A stretch of DNA of 64,000 nucleotides from Plantactinospora endophytica (GCF_016862915.1 NZ_BONW01000041.1:272130-336129); one strand, 5' to 3'; positions 47,951 through 56,327 are shown, counted from the stretch's first letter. Program-made: numbers and translations. Notes: generated from the sequence alone by a model not told the origin.

Positions 47951-48019
47951 ATGGCGGTGGTCGGGCAGAGATTGGATGGCGGTGGTCGGGCAGGGATCGG
48001 ATGGCGGTGGTCAGGCAGG
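47951..48019. repeat. 25-bp tandem repeat at a gene junction
   Basis: Three copies starting at 47951, 47976 and 48001 of a 25-bp unit (core ATGGCGGTGGTCGGGCAG). The third copy contains the stop codon of the 213-residue gene; the others fill the gap before the 166-residue gene. The unit is not repeated elsewhere in the window that I can see. Confidence 0.92.
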
Positions 48020-48652
48020 CGGCGCGGTCCGCCGGATGCCTCCGATGTGCACCCGAGGGCTTTCCGGGTGGTAGAGGTCGAACAGGCAGTCGCAGACCGC
48101 CGAGACGGCGTCCCAGTCGCCGCGGTCGATCGCCTGTTTCATGTACCGGAGCATGGTGCCGACGGTGTCTCTGGTGGTGGCCGGGAGGTGGCCGGCGACG
48201 GCCGCGCGCCACAGTTCGAGTGCCTGGGGATGGCCGACGAACTCGAAGGCGTGCGTGAGTACGTCGAGCGCCTCGATGCGGTGCCGGTCCGTCTCGTCGA
48301 CGGTGGGGTCGGTGATGGTGGTTTCGAGGTCGGCCAGGATCTCCTCGATCGACCTGGCCGGTCCGTCGGGTCTGCCGCCGGGCCGCCGGGTCGCTCCGGT
48401 GCTCGGCGGCGCCGGCACCCGCAGACCCCGGGTGGCGAGTAGCTCGGTCGCCTTCCGGATCAGGTCGTCCGCCGAACTGATCGGGAAGAAGAACCCGGGA
48501 ATCAGCGCTGCCGCGAACCGCGTCTCGTACGCGACGCCGCGGAAGGTGACTTCCGGGGAACGGGACATCTGCTCGACGAACTCTGACTTGGTCGCTATCG
48601 GATATTCGAGCTGAAATTCTCTCGCGATTCTCGCCAAGTCGTTGTCGGGCAT
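48011..48652 (-). CDS. Unknown protein with FP[IV] repeat motif (paralogue)
   Basis: 213 residues (ATG 48652; a GTG at 48661 is possible). The N-terminal half holds EYPIATKSEFVEQM and FFPISSADDLIRKA, the same spaced motif as in the next gene, with PGFFFP matching PEFYFP there. The C-terminal half is a helical domain (MLRYMKQAIDRGDWDAVSAV). Family unknown to me; the short motif resembles the small DUF2795 domain. Located between the glycosyltransferase and the peptide gene. Confidence 0.72.
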   Translation of the reverse strand: MPDNDLARIAREFQLEYPIATKSEFVEQMSRSPEVTFRGVAYETRFAAALIPGFFFPISSADDLIRKATELLATRGLRVPAPPSTGATRRPGGRPDGPARSIEEILADLETTITDPTVDETDRHRIEALDVLTHAFEFVGHPQALELWRAAVAGHLPATTRDTVGTMLRYMKQAIDRGDWDAVSAVCDCLFDLYHPESPRVHIGGIRRTAPPA

Positions 48653-48734
48653 GGGGATCACCGTCCGGACGTTGCGTGGCCGGCGTGGCCAGCGACGTCC
48701 CGAAACTATTTTCCGCTGAATGTCAAATCAATAC

Positions 48735-49676
48735 TCAATCGTGCCGGTGTCCCTGATCCGACGGAGACGCTCGACGATGTTGGACGGGCAACCGGGCGCC
48801 CGGCATTATGCGCGCGAAGAGTTCCCGGTCGGTCAGTTGCCGGGTGCGCTGCACCACCGCCCGCCACCGCCCTGTCCCGGCCTCCGCCAGCCAGCTACGC
48901 ACCGGATCCGACAGCGGCTCGAACGACCGCTCCAGTGCCTCGACCGTACGATGGTCGAACACGCTGCGCAGAAATGCGAGCTGGTTGAACTCCACGTGGT
49001 CGTAGTAGACCGGATAGGGGAAACTCTTTCGCGAAAGGTGGCCCACCCGGGCGTCGGCGACGCAGCGGGCGCCGATCCCGGCCAGCCACGCCCGGGCCGA
49101 GAGGTCCTGCTCGTCGGCCCCCCAGACCCGGAACAGCGGCGAGAAGCCGCCGAGCAGGTCGTAGCTGGTGCGCCGGATCATGTAGCAGGCGCCGAGCACC
49201 ATCGGCACGTCGGAGGCGCCCGGCCCCGGGTACCGGACGCGGTGCCGTGGCCGGAAGCCCGGACTGTGCCCGGCGGCGTAGTCGCGTACGCCGCACCACT
49301 CGAAGTCGGCGCCGTAGAAACCGCCGACCGTACGTTCGTAGTCCCAGAACGACGCGCACAACAGGGCGCCGGAATCGACGTGGTCGAGCATGTGCGTCAA
49401 CCAGTCGGGGTCGAAGGTCATATGCGCGTCCAGACAGACGAGCACTTCTCCACCGGCGAGCGCGAAACCCTGTCGTCGGGCCCCGGAGACCCCGGCCGGC
49501 ACGGAGTTGCGGACGACTTCCACACCCGGCCCCAACGGGCCGACCGGATCGATACTCCCGTCGTCGACGACCACGATCTCGCGTTCCCCGCCCGGACTGG
49601 TCGCCCGCAGTCCGTCGACCGTACGCCGAAGCACTTCCGGATGCTCGCCCCGGGCACAGATCACGAATGAGATCAC
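48735..49676 (-). CDS. GT2/GT27-like (GalNAc-transferase-type) glycosyltransferase
   Basis: 313 residues from the GTG at 49676. GT-A fold: SFVICARGEHPEVLRRTVDG, IVVVDDGSID (nucleotide binding), the metal-binding DxH in VCLDAHMTF (Asp83, His85), and VWGADEQDLSARAWLAGIGA followed by RVGHLSRK, the arrangement of polypeptide GalNAc transferases (WGGEN...RVGH). No membrane anchor, so a cytoplasmic enzyme. Its position at the head of the YcaO/terpene gene string suggests glycosylation of a peptide or product. 83 nt before the 213-residue gene. Confidence 0.85.
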   Translation of the reverse strand: MISFVICARGEHPEVLRRTVDGLRATSPGGEREIVVVDDGSIDPVGPLGPGVEVVRNSVPAGVSGARRQGFALAGGEVLVCLDAHMTFDPDWLTHMLDHVDSGALLCASFWDYERTVGGFYGADFEWCGVRDYAAGHSPGFRPRHRVRYPGPGASDVPMVLGACYMIRRTSYDLLGGFSPLFRVWGADEQDLSARAWLAGIGARCVADARVGHLSRKSFPYPVYYDHVEFNQLAFLRSVFDHRTVEALERSFEPLSDPVRSWLAEAGTGRWRAVVQRTRQLTDRELFARIMPGARLPVQHRRASPSDQGHRHD

Positions 49677-49723
49677 CCGTGAATTGTCCCGCGAATCCGT
49701 CGGCGGGAAAACAGCCGGGCGGC

Positions 49724-50197
49724 TCAGCGCAACTGTGCGAGGGGGAGCGGTCCACGGGTTTTCACCGTGCGGATGGCGAAGGTGCTGCGGGCGTCGACGA
49801 TCGCCGGAATGGCCAGGATCTGATCGATCAGCAGCCGCTCGTACGCGGCGAGGTTGGCCACCGCCGCCTCGACCAGGAAGTCGGCGGAACCGGAGACCAC
49901 GTGGCAGGCGACGATCTCGGGGATGCCGGTCAGCACCGCCTCGATCCGGGCGGCGGTCTCCCGGGAGTGTTCCCCGACCCGAAGCTCGATGAAGACCGTC
50001 AGGTCCAGGCCGAGCCGGGCCCGGTCGAGTTCGGCCCGGTAACCCGCGATCAGCCCGTCCTGTTCGAGGGCACGTACCCGGCGGAGGCAGGCCGACGGGG
50101 ACAACGCGACCGCCTCGGCGAGGTCGACGTTGGCGATCCGCCCGTCGCTCTGCAGCCGGTCGAGGATCGCCCGGTCGGTGGAGTCGTACGCAGCCAT
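49724..50197 (-). CDS. Lrp/AsnC-family transcriptional regulator
   Basis: 157 residues. N-terminal HTH (DSTDRAILDRLQSDGRIANV, LSPSACLRRVRALEQDGLIA) and RAM ligand domain (LTVFIELRVGEHSRETAARI, GSADFLVEAAVANLAAYERL). Divergent from an amino-acid transporter with a perfect palindrome between them, the layout of Lrp-controlled amino-acid exporters. Confidence 0.93.
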   Translation of the reverse strand: MAAYDSTDRAILDRLQSDGRIANVDLAEAVALSPSACLRRVRALEQDGLIAGYRAELDRARLGLDLTVFIELRVGEHSRETAARIEAVLTGIPEIVACHVVSGSADFLVEAAVANLAAYERLLIDQILAIPAIVDARSTFAIRTVKTRGPLPLAQLR

Positions 50198-50228
50198 CGG
50201 CACATGCTGCCGTAGCCGACGGGGGCGG

Positions 50229-50243
50229 CGCAATATTATTGCG
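50229..50243. promoter_or_regulatory. Perfect palindrome, probable Lrp operator
   Basis: CGCAATA-T-TATTGCG, a perfect 7-1-7 inverted repeat and one of the few A/T-rich stretches here, 31 nt before the regulator start and 67 nt before the transporter start. Lrp/AsnC proteins bind such AT-centred palindromes. Confidence 0.7.
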
Positions 50244-50309
50244 TGGGAGGATGAGCATCCGCGCATCTTTGCCATCGTGTGCCGCGCCCGCGCTGCGAAA
50301 CTCCGTCGC

Positions 50310-51644
50310 ATGACCCGTCAGCGCGCTTCTGTCGTACCGGATCTCGGTGTTCTTCGGGGTTCCGCCCTCTACATCGGGGCCCTGCTCGGGCCGGGCCTGC
50401 TGCTCCTGCCCGGCCTCGCCGTGACCCGGGCCGGACCGGCGTCGATCCTGGCCTGGGCCGGCCTGCTGGTCGCGTCGGGCCTGTTCGCGGTCGTCTTCGC
50501 CGCCCTCGGCGTCCGTCACCCGTCGGCCGGCGGAGTCCGGGCGTACGCCGAGGCGGGTCTCGGCACCCGGGCCGGCCGCGCGGTCGCCTGGTGCTTCCTC
50601 GCCGGGGTGGTCAGCGGGGCGCCGATCGTCTGCGTCACCTGCGGCAACTACGTCCCCGAACTGCTCGGCGGCGACCTCCGGCTCGCCTGCGCCACCGCCG
50701 CCGTCCTGCTGCTCGGCACCCTCGCGGTGAGCCTGCGTGGCGTCCGCACCTCGGCGACGGTGCAGTTCGGCCTGGTCGTGCTGCTCGTCACGATCGTCGT
50801 CGGCGCGGTCGTCGGGGCCGCACCGGCGAGCAGCGGCGCCAACTGGAGGCCGTTCGCGCCGCACGGCTGGGCAGCGATCGGTCCGGCGGCCTCGACCCTG
50901 ATGCTGGCGTTCGTCGGCTGGGAGGCGATCGCCCCGCTGACCAACCGGTTCGCCCGGCCCCGCCGGCAACTCCCGGTCGTCATCGGCATCGCCTTCGGCA
51001 CCACCACCGTGATCTACCTGGCGCTGGGGGCGGTGACGGTGGCCGCGCTCGGCCCCGGGGCGAGCACGTCGGTGCCGCTGGCCGCGCTGCTCACCCTCGC
51101 GGTCGGACCGGTCGGGCCGGCCGTCGCCGCAGTCGGCGCGGTGGTGCTCACCGTCGGCGCCGTCCTCGCGTACCTCTCCGGCGCCGGCACCCTGGCCCGC
51201 TCGCTGTCCCCGAGCCGCGCCGCCCGGAAGTCCGCCGCGCGCGAGGCCGCCGCCGCGCGCGAGGCCGCCGCCCGGGACGTTGTTGCCCTGGACGTTGTTA
51301 CCCGGGACACCCTGCCGCCGTGGCTGCTCGTCGTCCTGCTGACCGTCGGGGCCGGGCTGATCGGACTGCTGGGTACCGGCGTGCTCAGCCTGGCCGGGCT
51401 GGTCAACGTGCCGACCACCTTCTTCCTGGTGGTGTACCTCGGCTGCACCGCCGCCGCCGTCCGACTGCTGACCGGAGCACTCCGGGCGGTCGCCGCCGTC
51501 GCGTTCGTCGCGGTCGTCGCCGTGCTGGCCTTCAGCGGGTACGCCCTGATCCCGGCCGCCTGCGTCACCGGCCTGGCCCTGCTTGTCGGGCGCCGCCGGC
51601 CGGCCCCCCGACCGCCCGCCCGCGAGCCGGTGCCGGTCGGATAG
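50310..51644 (+). CDS. APC-superfamily amino-acid transporter (exporter-like)
   Basis: 444 residues with about twelve hydrophobic segments, starting LYIGALLGPGLLLLPGLAVT (the APC GxG motif in helix 1). The compact layout and partner Lrp regulator resemble YjeH-type exporters of methionine and branched-chain amino acids. A loop near 315-345 is a low-complexity AAREAAAAREAAARD repeat. Start chosen at the ATG matching the family N-terminus; an open frame extends upstream across the operator. Confidence 0.87.
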   Translation: MTRQRASVVPDLGVLRGSALYIGALLGPGLLLLPGLAVTRAGPASILAWAGLLVASGLFAVVFAALGVRHPSAGGVRAYAEAGLGTRAGRAVAWCFLAGVVSGAPIVCVTCGNYVPELLGGDLRLACATAAVLLLGTLAVSLRGVRTSATVQFGLVVLLVTIVVGAVVGAAPASSGANWRPFAPHGWAAIGPAASTLMLAFVGWEAIAPLTNRFARPRRQLPVVIGIAFGTTTVIYLALGAVTVAALGPGASTSVPLAALLTLAVGPVGPAVAAVGAVVLTVGAVLAYLSGAGTLARSLSPSRAARKSAAREAAAAREAAARDVVALDVVTRDTLPPWLLVVLLTVGAGLIGLLGTGVLSLAGLVNVPTTFFLVVYLGCTAAAVRLLTGALRAVAAVAFVAVVAVLAFSGYALIPAACVTGLALLVGRRRPAPRPPAREPVPVG

Positions 51645-51728
51645 CCGGTCCGCCGCCCTAGCGCAGTGTCGGGGACTCTGGTGCATGCCCTGTCGGGCCG
51701 GCGGTCGGCAACGTCGATACTGGGGGGC

Positions 51729-52277
51729 ATGTCCGAACCCGTCCTGCCGATCCGCACCGAGCGACTGCTGCTTCGCCAGTACCGCGCCGACGACGTGGAC
51801 GCGCTGCTGTCGTACTACAGCGATCCGGTCGTTGCCCGCTACATCCCGTGGGAGCCGTGGTCGCGGGAGTTCGCCGCCGAGATGGTCGGCAAGCGCGTCG
51901 ACTACACCGGCATCACCAGCATCGAGTCCCGGCTGGCGCTGGTGGTGGAGCACAAGGGCGAGGTCGTCGGCGACCTGATCCTGTGGCCGGCCGACGAAAC
52001 GCTGTCCCGGGGCGAGATGGGCTGGGCCTTCCACCCGGCGGTGTCGGGCCAGGGGTTCGCCACCGAGGCGGTTCGGGCCCTCATCGGCGTGGCCTTCGGG
52101 CACTGCGGAATGCACCGCCTGATCGCGCAGCTCAACGCCCGGAACGAGGCATCCGCGCGGCTGTGCGAACGGGTGGGCATGGTCCGGGAGGCGTACCTGC
52201 GCCGGGACTACTGGACGAAGGGCACCTGGGCGGACAACGTCGTCTACGGACTGCTCGCCGAGGAATGGCAGGGCTAG
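51729..52277 (+). CDS. GNAT-family acetyltransferase (RimJ/RimL type)
   Basis: 182 residues. RTERLLLRQYRADDVDALLS, GEMGWAFHPAVSGQGFATEA (acetyl-CoA loop), HRLIAQLNARNEASARLCER and VGMVREAYLRRDYWTKGTWA are the RimJ/RimL pattern. Substrate unknown. Overlaps the next gene by 13 nt. Confidence 0.9.
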   Translation: MSEPVLPIRTERLLLRQYRADDVDALLSYYSDPVVARYIPWEPWSREFAAEMVGKRVDYTGITSIESRLALVVEHKGEVVGDLILWPADETLSRGEMGWAFHPAVSGQGFATEAVRALIGVAFGHCGMHRLIAQLNARNEASARLCERVGMVREAYLRRDYWTKGTWADNVVYGLLAEEWQG

Positions 52278-53326
52278 CCGTCGACGGTTCGGGCAACCTG
52301 GAGCGGATTGCCTGGGCACGGCTCTATCACGCGTACGGGCCGGCGGTCGACGTGCCGGGACAACTGCGGGCGCTGCGGGATCCGGACCCCGATGCTCGTG
52401 CGCAGGCGTTGGGGCAACTGTTCGGCAACGTCTGCCACCAGGGCACCCGGTGGCAGGCCAGCGCGTACGTCGTCCCGTTCCTCGTCGGTCTGGTCGACGA
52501 TCCCCGGACACCGGGGCGCCCCGCGATCGCGCAACTGCTGACCAGGATCGCCATCGGGGACCTGCGGGACGACCGGCTGCCCTTCGACCACGTCGGGGCC
52601 TTCGCCGCCGGTGCCGCGCTCACCGAGGACCAGATCGCCGAGGTGGTACGGCGGGTGTACCACGAGGACGATCCGTTCGACGACGACGCGTTCTCGCTGC
52701 TTGCCGACCGGGCGGTGGTCCGGTGGGCCGCCGAGGCGTACCGGGCTGCGGCCGAGCACGTGGACAGCTACCGGCGGTGGCTCGCCGATCCGGACCCGGG
52801 AGTCGCCGCGCGAGCCGCCGCCCTGCTGGCCTGGTTCCCGGCGACCGACGCCACCCTGGCCGCCCTGCTGGCCGTACCCTCCGACCGGGTGGGCGTCCGG
52901 GCCAGCGCGAACCTGACCATCGCACACTCTCCCGACACCCGTCCGGACGTCGACCGGCACCTCACCGCCCTCCTCGTCGCCAGCAGCGGCCACACCGTCA
53001 TCGCCAGCAGCGGCCACGTCGCCAGGAACGGCAGCGGCCAGGTCGCCGGTGACAGCCTCGTTCCCAGTGGCAACCTCGTCCCCGGTGACGGCCTTGCCGC
53101 AGCCGAGAGTCTTGCCGCAGGCGAGCGGCTGGTCGCCGGTGACAGCCTCGTCTCGGTCAGCGCTGCGGTCGCCCTGGCCTACCGCAACGGTCACGCCGTT
53201 CCCGATATCGCGCTGACCTGCCTCGTCGACGCCTACGGGAGCAGCCTGCCCGACGAGATTCCCGGGTGGACCCGCGCCCCGCGCGGCTTCGTGGCGCTCG
53301 CCCTGCAACGCCTCGGTCTGGCTTGA
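52265..53326 (+). CDS. HEAT-repeat-like protein
   Basis: 353 residues, helical repeats typical of HEAT proteins (LRALRDPDPDARAQALGQLF, WLADPDPGVAARAAALLAWF, LLAVPSDRVGVRASANLTIA). Residues about 240-300 are a degenerate repeat (VASSGHTVIASSGHVARNGS, VAGDSLVPSGNLVPGDG) that has no hydrophobic core. HEAT proteins are protein-binding scaffolds; no partner is visible. The start overlaps the acetyltransferase gene. Confidence 0.8.
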   Translation: MAGLAVDGSGNLERIAWARLYHAYGPAVDVPGQLRALRDPDPDARAQALGQLFGNVCHQGTRWQASAYVVPFLVGLVDDPRTPGRPAIAQLLTRIAIGDLRDDRLPFDHVGAFAAGAALTEDQIAEVVRRVYHEDDPFDDDAFSLLADRAVVRWAAEAYRAAAEHVDSYRRWLADPDPGVAARAAALLAWFPATDATLAALLAVPSDRVGVRASANLTIAHSPDTRPDVDRHLTALLVASSGHTVIASSGHVARNGSGQVAGDSLVPSGNLVPGDGLAAAESLAAGERLVAGDSLVSVSAAVALAYRNGHAVPDIALTCLVDAYGSSLPDEIPGWTRAPRGFVALALQRLGLA

Positions 53327-53436
53327 CCGCGAGCCGTCGTACCGTCGAAATGCCGGCCTCCTCGGTGGCGGTCGTCCGGAACGACGGGTGGGGTGCCGAC
53401 CACCCGCCGGCACCCCACCCTGTCGCGCGCGTCCGA

Positions 53437-54471
53437 TCAGCCGGTCGCGCAGCTCGCGGTTGGTGTGGTGTTGTTGCCGTTCTTGTAGAGCGTTATGCCG
53501 AAGTTGTTGCCGCTGCCGTTCGGGCGTGCCGTGATGGTGCCACTGGTGCCGCTGACCGACGCGTTCCAGCTGTTCTGCAGGCTCTGGCTGCCGTTGGTGC
53601 GGATGGTGACGACCCAGTTGCTGGCACCGCTGACCGAGAAGGTCGTGTTGAACCGGTCGCTCCAGTCCTCGGCGCGGCTCACACTGACCGAACAGCTACC
53701 GCCTCCCGGGTTGCCCGGGCCGGTGGTGGTGGGTTGGGGGTTGCTGCCGCCGCCCTCCCGGACGGTGATGTCGGAGCTTCCCTGGCTCTGGTAGCCCTCG
53801 GTGGCCATGACCTGGTAGGCCCAGCTGTTGCCGAGGTTCAGGCCGGCGCGGGCCCAGGCGTCCATGTGGTTGCCGAAGGTGATGGTGCCGCTGCTGCGCT
53901 TCGACTGCCGGACGCTCCAGTACTGGTAGAACGTGGCGGTACCGTCGATCGACGGCTGGTTCACCCGCTGGCTGCGGAGGATGTCGTAGGTGCCGCCGTC
54001 GGTGGTGACGGTGCCCATCCGGGTGGCGCCGCTGCTCGGGTTGTAGCTGCCGAAGTTCTCCACCACGTAGTACTCGATGAGCGGGTTCCGCGTCCATCCG
54101 TACAGGGCGAGGTAGGTGTTGTTGTTGCCCGGGTTGTAGGTGCCCGAGTAGCTGACGGTGCGCCGGCTACCGCTGGACCAGCCCTTGCCGCCGACCCAGT
54201 TGTTGGTGCTCCTGCTCCACGAGCTGGAGTACCGGCCGTTCTCGCGCAGCACCATGCAGGCGTCGCCGCTGTCTTTCCAGAACGAGAAGTAGAACCCGTT
54301 GTGCGTACCGGTGGTGTTCGAGCAGACTTGCCGGTCAGCCTCGGCGTACGCGTTGGGGACCAGCACCATCGTGCCGGCGACGGCCAGCACTGCCGCGCAG
54401 GCGGCGCCGAGGAGCAGCCGGATCCGGTTGCGCCCTCTCGGTCTGGTGGGGGTGTGGTTCATGTCGTTCAT
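53437..54471 (-). CDS. Secreted endo-1,4-beta-xylanase, GH11 with CBM2
   Basis: 344 residues. Sec signal peptide ([20 protein letters not shown], cleavage near PNAYAEA), then a GH11 jelly roll with nucleophile Glu in [15 protein letters not shown] and acid/base Glu in [20 protein letters not shown] Gly/Pro/Thr linker ([16 protein letters not shown]) leads to a C-terminal CBM2 cellulose-binding module bracketed by Cys ([15 protein letters not shown] to PTASC). It hydrolyses xylan outside the cell. AAGGAGGA upstream of the chosen ATG; other in-frame starts lie further upstream. Confidence 0.95.
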   Translation of the reverse strand: MNDMNHTPTRPRGRNRIRLLLGAACAAVLAVAGTMVLVPNAYAEADRQVCSNTTGTHNGFYFSFWKDSGDACMVLRENGRYSSSWSRSTNNWVGGKGWSSGSRRTVSYSGTYNPGNNNTYLALYGWTRNPLIEYYVVENFGSYNPSSGATRMGTVTTDGGTYDILRSQRVNQPSIDGTATFYQYWSVRQSKRSSGTITFGNHMDAWARAGLNLGNSWAYQVMATEGYQSQGSSDITVREGGGSNPQPTTTGPGNPGGGSCSVSVSRAEDWSDRFNTTFSVSGASNWVVTIRTNGSQSLQNSWNASVSGTSGTITARPNGSGNNFGITLYKNGNNTTPTASCATG

Positions 54472-55313
54472 GTACGTGGGTCCTCCTTGTGGCGGCTGGC
54501 GGGAGGCCAGCGGCGCGGTACGACCCGGTGCGGCTGATGGCCAACGGGCGGCCACCGGACGTCGGCGTCGTACCACGCGGTGGGGGTGGGCCGGTCGTCC
54601 TGCACGACGACCGGAGGGAGCGGGCCGCGGTGGGTGGTATCGACGGCGATAGAGCTCCGTCGATGGCGTCAGTATTGAACCGACGTCGTTGCCTTGTCAA
54701 CAACTTTCGGAAACGTTGTGGAAACCTGGTCTCGGCCAGAGATTCGCGTGTGGACACGTTGTTGCTGGCCAGCGGCCAGAGTTGGTCGCTGCGGCTCAGG
54801 TCTGACCTGGCAGAGCGTCAGTCGCAGGATCGGGATCCGGGCCGCTGTTGCCGAAAGTTCCGGAGATCTTCCGGACCGTGATGCGCCCTGCCGGGCGGCC
54901 CGGGAGTCCACAAGCGCGCCCGAGCGGCCATCGCGCCGCCCTACGCTCGGCTCTGGACCGGTGGTGGGAACCGTCGTTGTCCCGGCTCACGTTGGCGGCG
55001 GCGCTGCTGATCCGGTTCGTCTACGCGCCATGGCGGCTGACCACCGGGTAGACACAGGTCCGGTCGGTTCGCCGGGATCGATGCCAGGCGCGATGCCCGG
55101 TCGCGGCATCCACCGGAACTGTGTCTCGGCGTCCAGGAGGGCAAGCAGATGTCCCGAGTACGGTCCGTGCTGGCCTGGACACTGTGCCGTCCAGAGGTCC
55201 ACAATGGCCAGGCCGTACGGGTAGGCGGCCGGCTCCGCAAGTGCCGGATCGACCGCCGAGGTTCCGAGCCCTGGTGCTACCTCGAAACGCCGTCCTCGCG
55301 GTTGGAGACCGAT
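54472..55313. promoter_or_regulatory. Non-coding region upstream of xylanase
   Basis: 842 bases with no gene I can support. Near 54700-54720, one of the A/T-richer spots, ACAAC-TTTCGGAAAC-GTTGT forms an inverted repeat around TTTCGGAAA, 230 nt upstream of the xylanase; CGAAA/TTTCG palindromes are known operator-like sites of actinomycete xylanase genes. A second imperfect inverted repeat, TTCCGGAGATCTTCCGGA, lies near 54860. The rest (54900-55313) shows only GC-shadow frames. Confidence 0.45.
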
Positions 55314-55700
55314 GTGACGTCGCACGAGATGGAGATCGTGTCCCGGTACGTCGACGCCGGTGAGAAGATCCGCCTAGCGTTTTCCGCCTACACGGGTGGT
55401 GGTCTGGGGCGTCGAGTGGTCGGCGTGACCACGCACAGGCTCGTCGTGGTCAAGAGCGGATACGCGTCGGTGGGCGACAAGGGTCTGCTCTGGACGGAGC
55501 CGCTGGACAACGTCGCGCTGAAGGACAACTTCTCCCGGTGGCACACCGGCGGTGTCTACACCGGCAACTCCTACGTGACCGTCCGGCGAGGCGACGGCAG
55601 CACCGTCCAGTTCAATCCGCGAAGTAGCTTCTGGGGCGGCCGAGGCGCTGCCGACGCCAACATCGCGGCGCTTTACTCCGCGGTCCCCGGCCGCTTCTGA
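55314..55700 (+). CDS. PH-domain-like small protein
   Basis: About 128 residues from the GTG at 55314 (GGAGA 5 nt upstream; an ATG at 55329 and longer open frame upstream are possible). Beta-rich: VSRYVDAGEKIRLAFSAYTG, RRVVGVTTHRLVVVKSG, ESLDNVALKDN-like segment and GNSYVTVRRGDGSTVQFNPR resemble bacterial PH (YokE-like/bPH) domains. Function unknown. No linked operon. Confidence 0.65.
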   Translation: MTSHEMEIVSRYVDAGEKIRLAFSAYTGGGLGRRVVGVTTHRLVVVKSGYASVGDKGLLWTEPLDNVALKDNFSRWHTGGVYTGNSYVTVRRGDGSTVQFNPRSSFWGGRGAADANIAALYSAVPGRF

Positions 55701-55745
55701 CCACCCTCCCGCCTTGGCCGGGTGAAACTCGGCCAAGGTTGATCC

Positions 55746-55976
55746 CTACTTGCGCCGGACGTAGCTGCCTCGCTGCGGCATCGTGACGATCAGTCCGCGC
55801 TCGCGGAGCAGCTTCAGCGCAGCCCGTACCGTGCCGCGAGCCACTCCGTACTGCTGCTGGATGTGCGCCTCGCTGGGCAGTAGTTGCCCTGGCTCCAACT
55901 CGCCGTCCTCAATGCGCTTCGCGAGCAGGTCCGCGAGCTGCACGTAGAACGGCGTCGGCGACATCTCGTCGATCAT
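55746..55976 (-). CDS. GntR-family regulator, HTH-only
   Basis: 76 residues, only a GntR winged helix: PFYVQLADLLAKRIEDGELE, LPSEAHIQQQYGVARGTVRA, LRERGLIVTMPQRGSYV. No effector domain, as in KorSA-like regulators of actinomycete integrative elements. Divergent from a string of tiny genes across a 147-bp palindrome-rich region. Confidence 0.9.
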   Translation of the reverse strand: MIDEMSPTPFYVQLADLLAKRIEDGELEPGQLLPSEAHIQQQYGVARGTVRAALKLLRERGLIVTMPQRGSYVRRK

Positions 55977-55984
55977 GACTACAA

Positions 55985-56030
55985 CCTAGAAGACGATCTA
56001 GGCGTACAGATCAGCCGGTACGACCTGTAC
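55985..56030. promoter_or_regulatory. Operator-like inverted repeats of the GntR region
   Basis: CCTAGA-N6-TCTAGG (55985-56002) and GTACAG-N15-CTGTAC (56004-56030), both perfect in their arms, within the A/T-richer gap between the GntR gene and the small divergent genes. Likely GntR binding sites or overlapping promoters. Confidence 0.5.
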
Positions 56031-56123
56031 GAGGTGAACATGTCGTATGAGCTAGACGTATTACACGTATAAAGCTAGGGTCCGGACCAGGGGATACGCC
56101 CATGGCGCGAGGAGATGATCTCT

Positions 56124-56327
56124 GTGGGTCCGATCCCGCATCGTCCTGTTCGGAAGTTCTGGCGCCCGTGGCGGGTCCGGTGTGCCTGCGGCTGGCCGTA
56201 CTACCCATGCTTCAACGTTCGGCCGATGGGGGTCCGGTCCCGTCCGGACGGCACTCGATGGGCACCCGAGGCGGGTCGCCGGACGACTCGCCGGACTACG
56301 GCCACTACGGACCTGATGTCCGCGTAA
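56124..56327 (+). CDS. Small Cys-containing protein
   Basis: 67 residues from the GTG at 56124, which has GGAG 9 nt upstream (an ATG at 56115 abuts that site). Basic, with a conserved-looking WRVRCACGWPYYPCFNVRP core (CACG-PY-PC). Its TAA overlaps the next ATG (TAATG). I do not recognise the family; the arrangement behind a GntR gene is common in Micromonosporaceae-like genomes (inference). Confidence 0.6.
   Translation: MGPIPHRPVRKFWRPWRVRCACGWPYYPCFNVRPMGVRSRPDGTRWAPEAGRRTTRRTTATTDLMSA

Noticed and set aside
34985..48019. Tandem repeats read as a possible CRISPR array
   Set aside because: Units abut directly with no unique spacers and no cas genes are present.
49677..52511. Upstream extension of the glycosyltransferase frame to a protein over 1200 residues
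   Set aside because: The extension is opposite the transporter and acetyltransferase genes and is low-complexity; the domain begins at the GTG at 49676.
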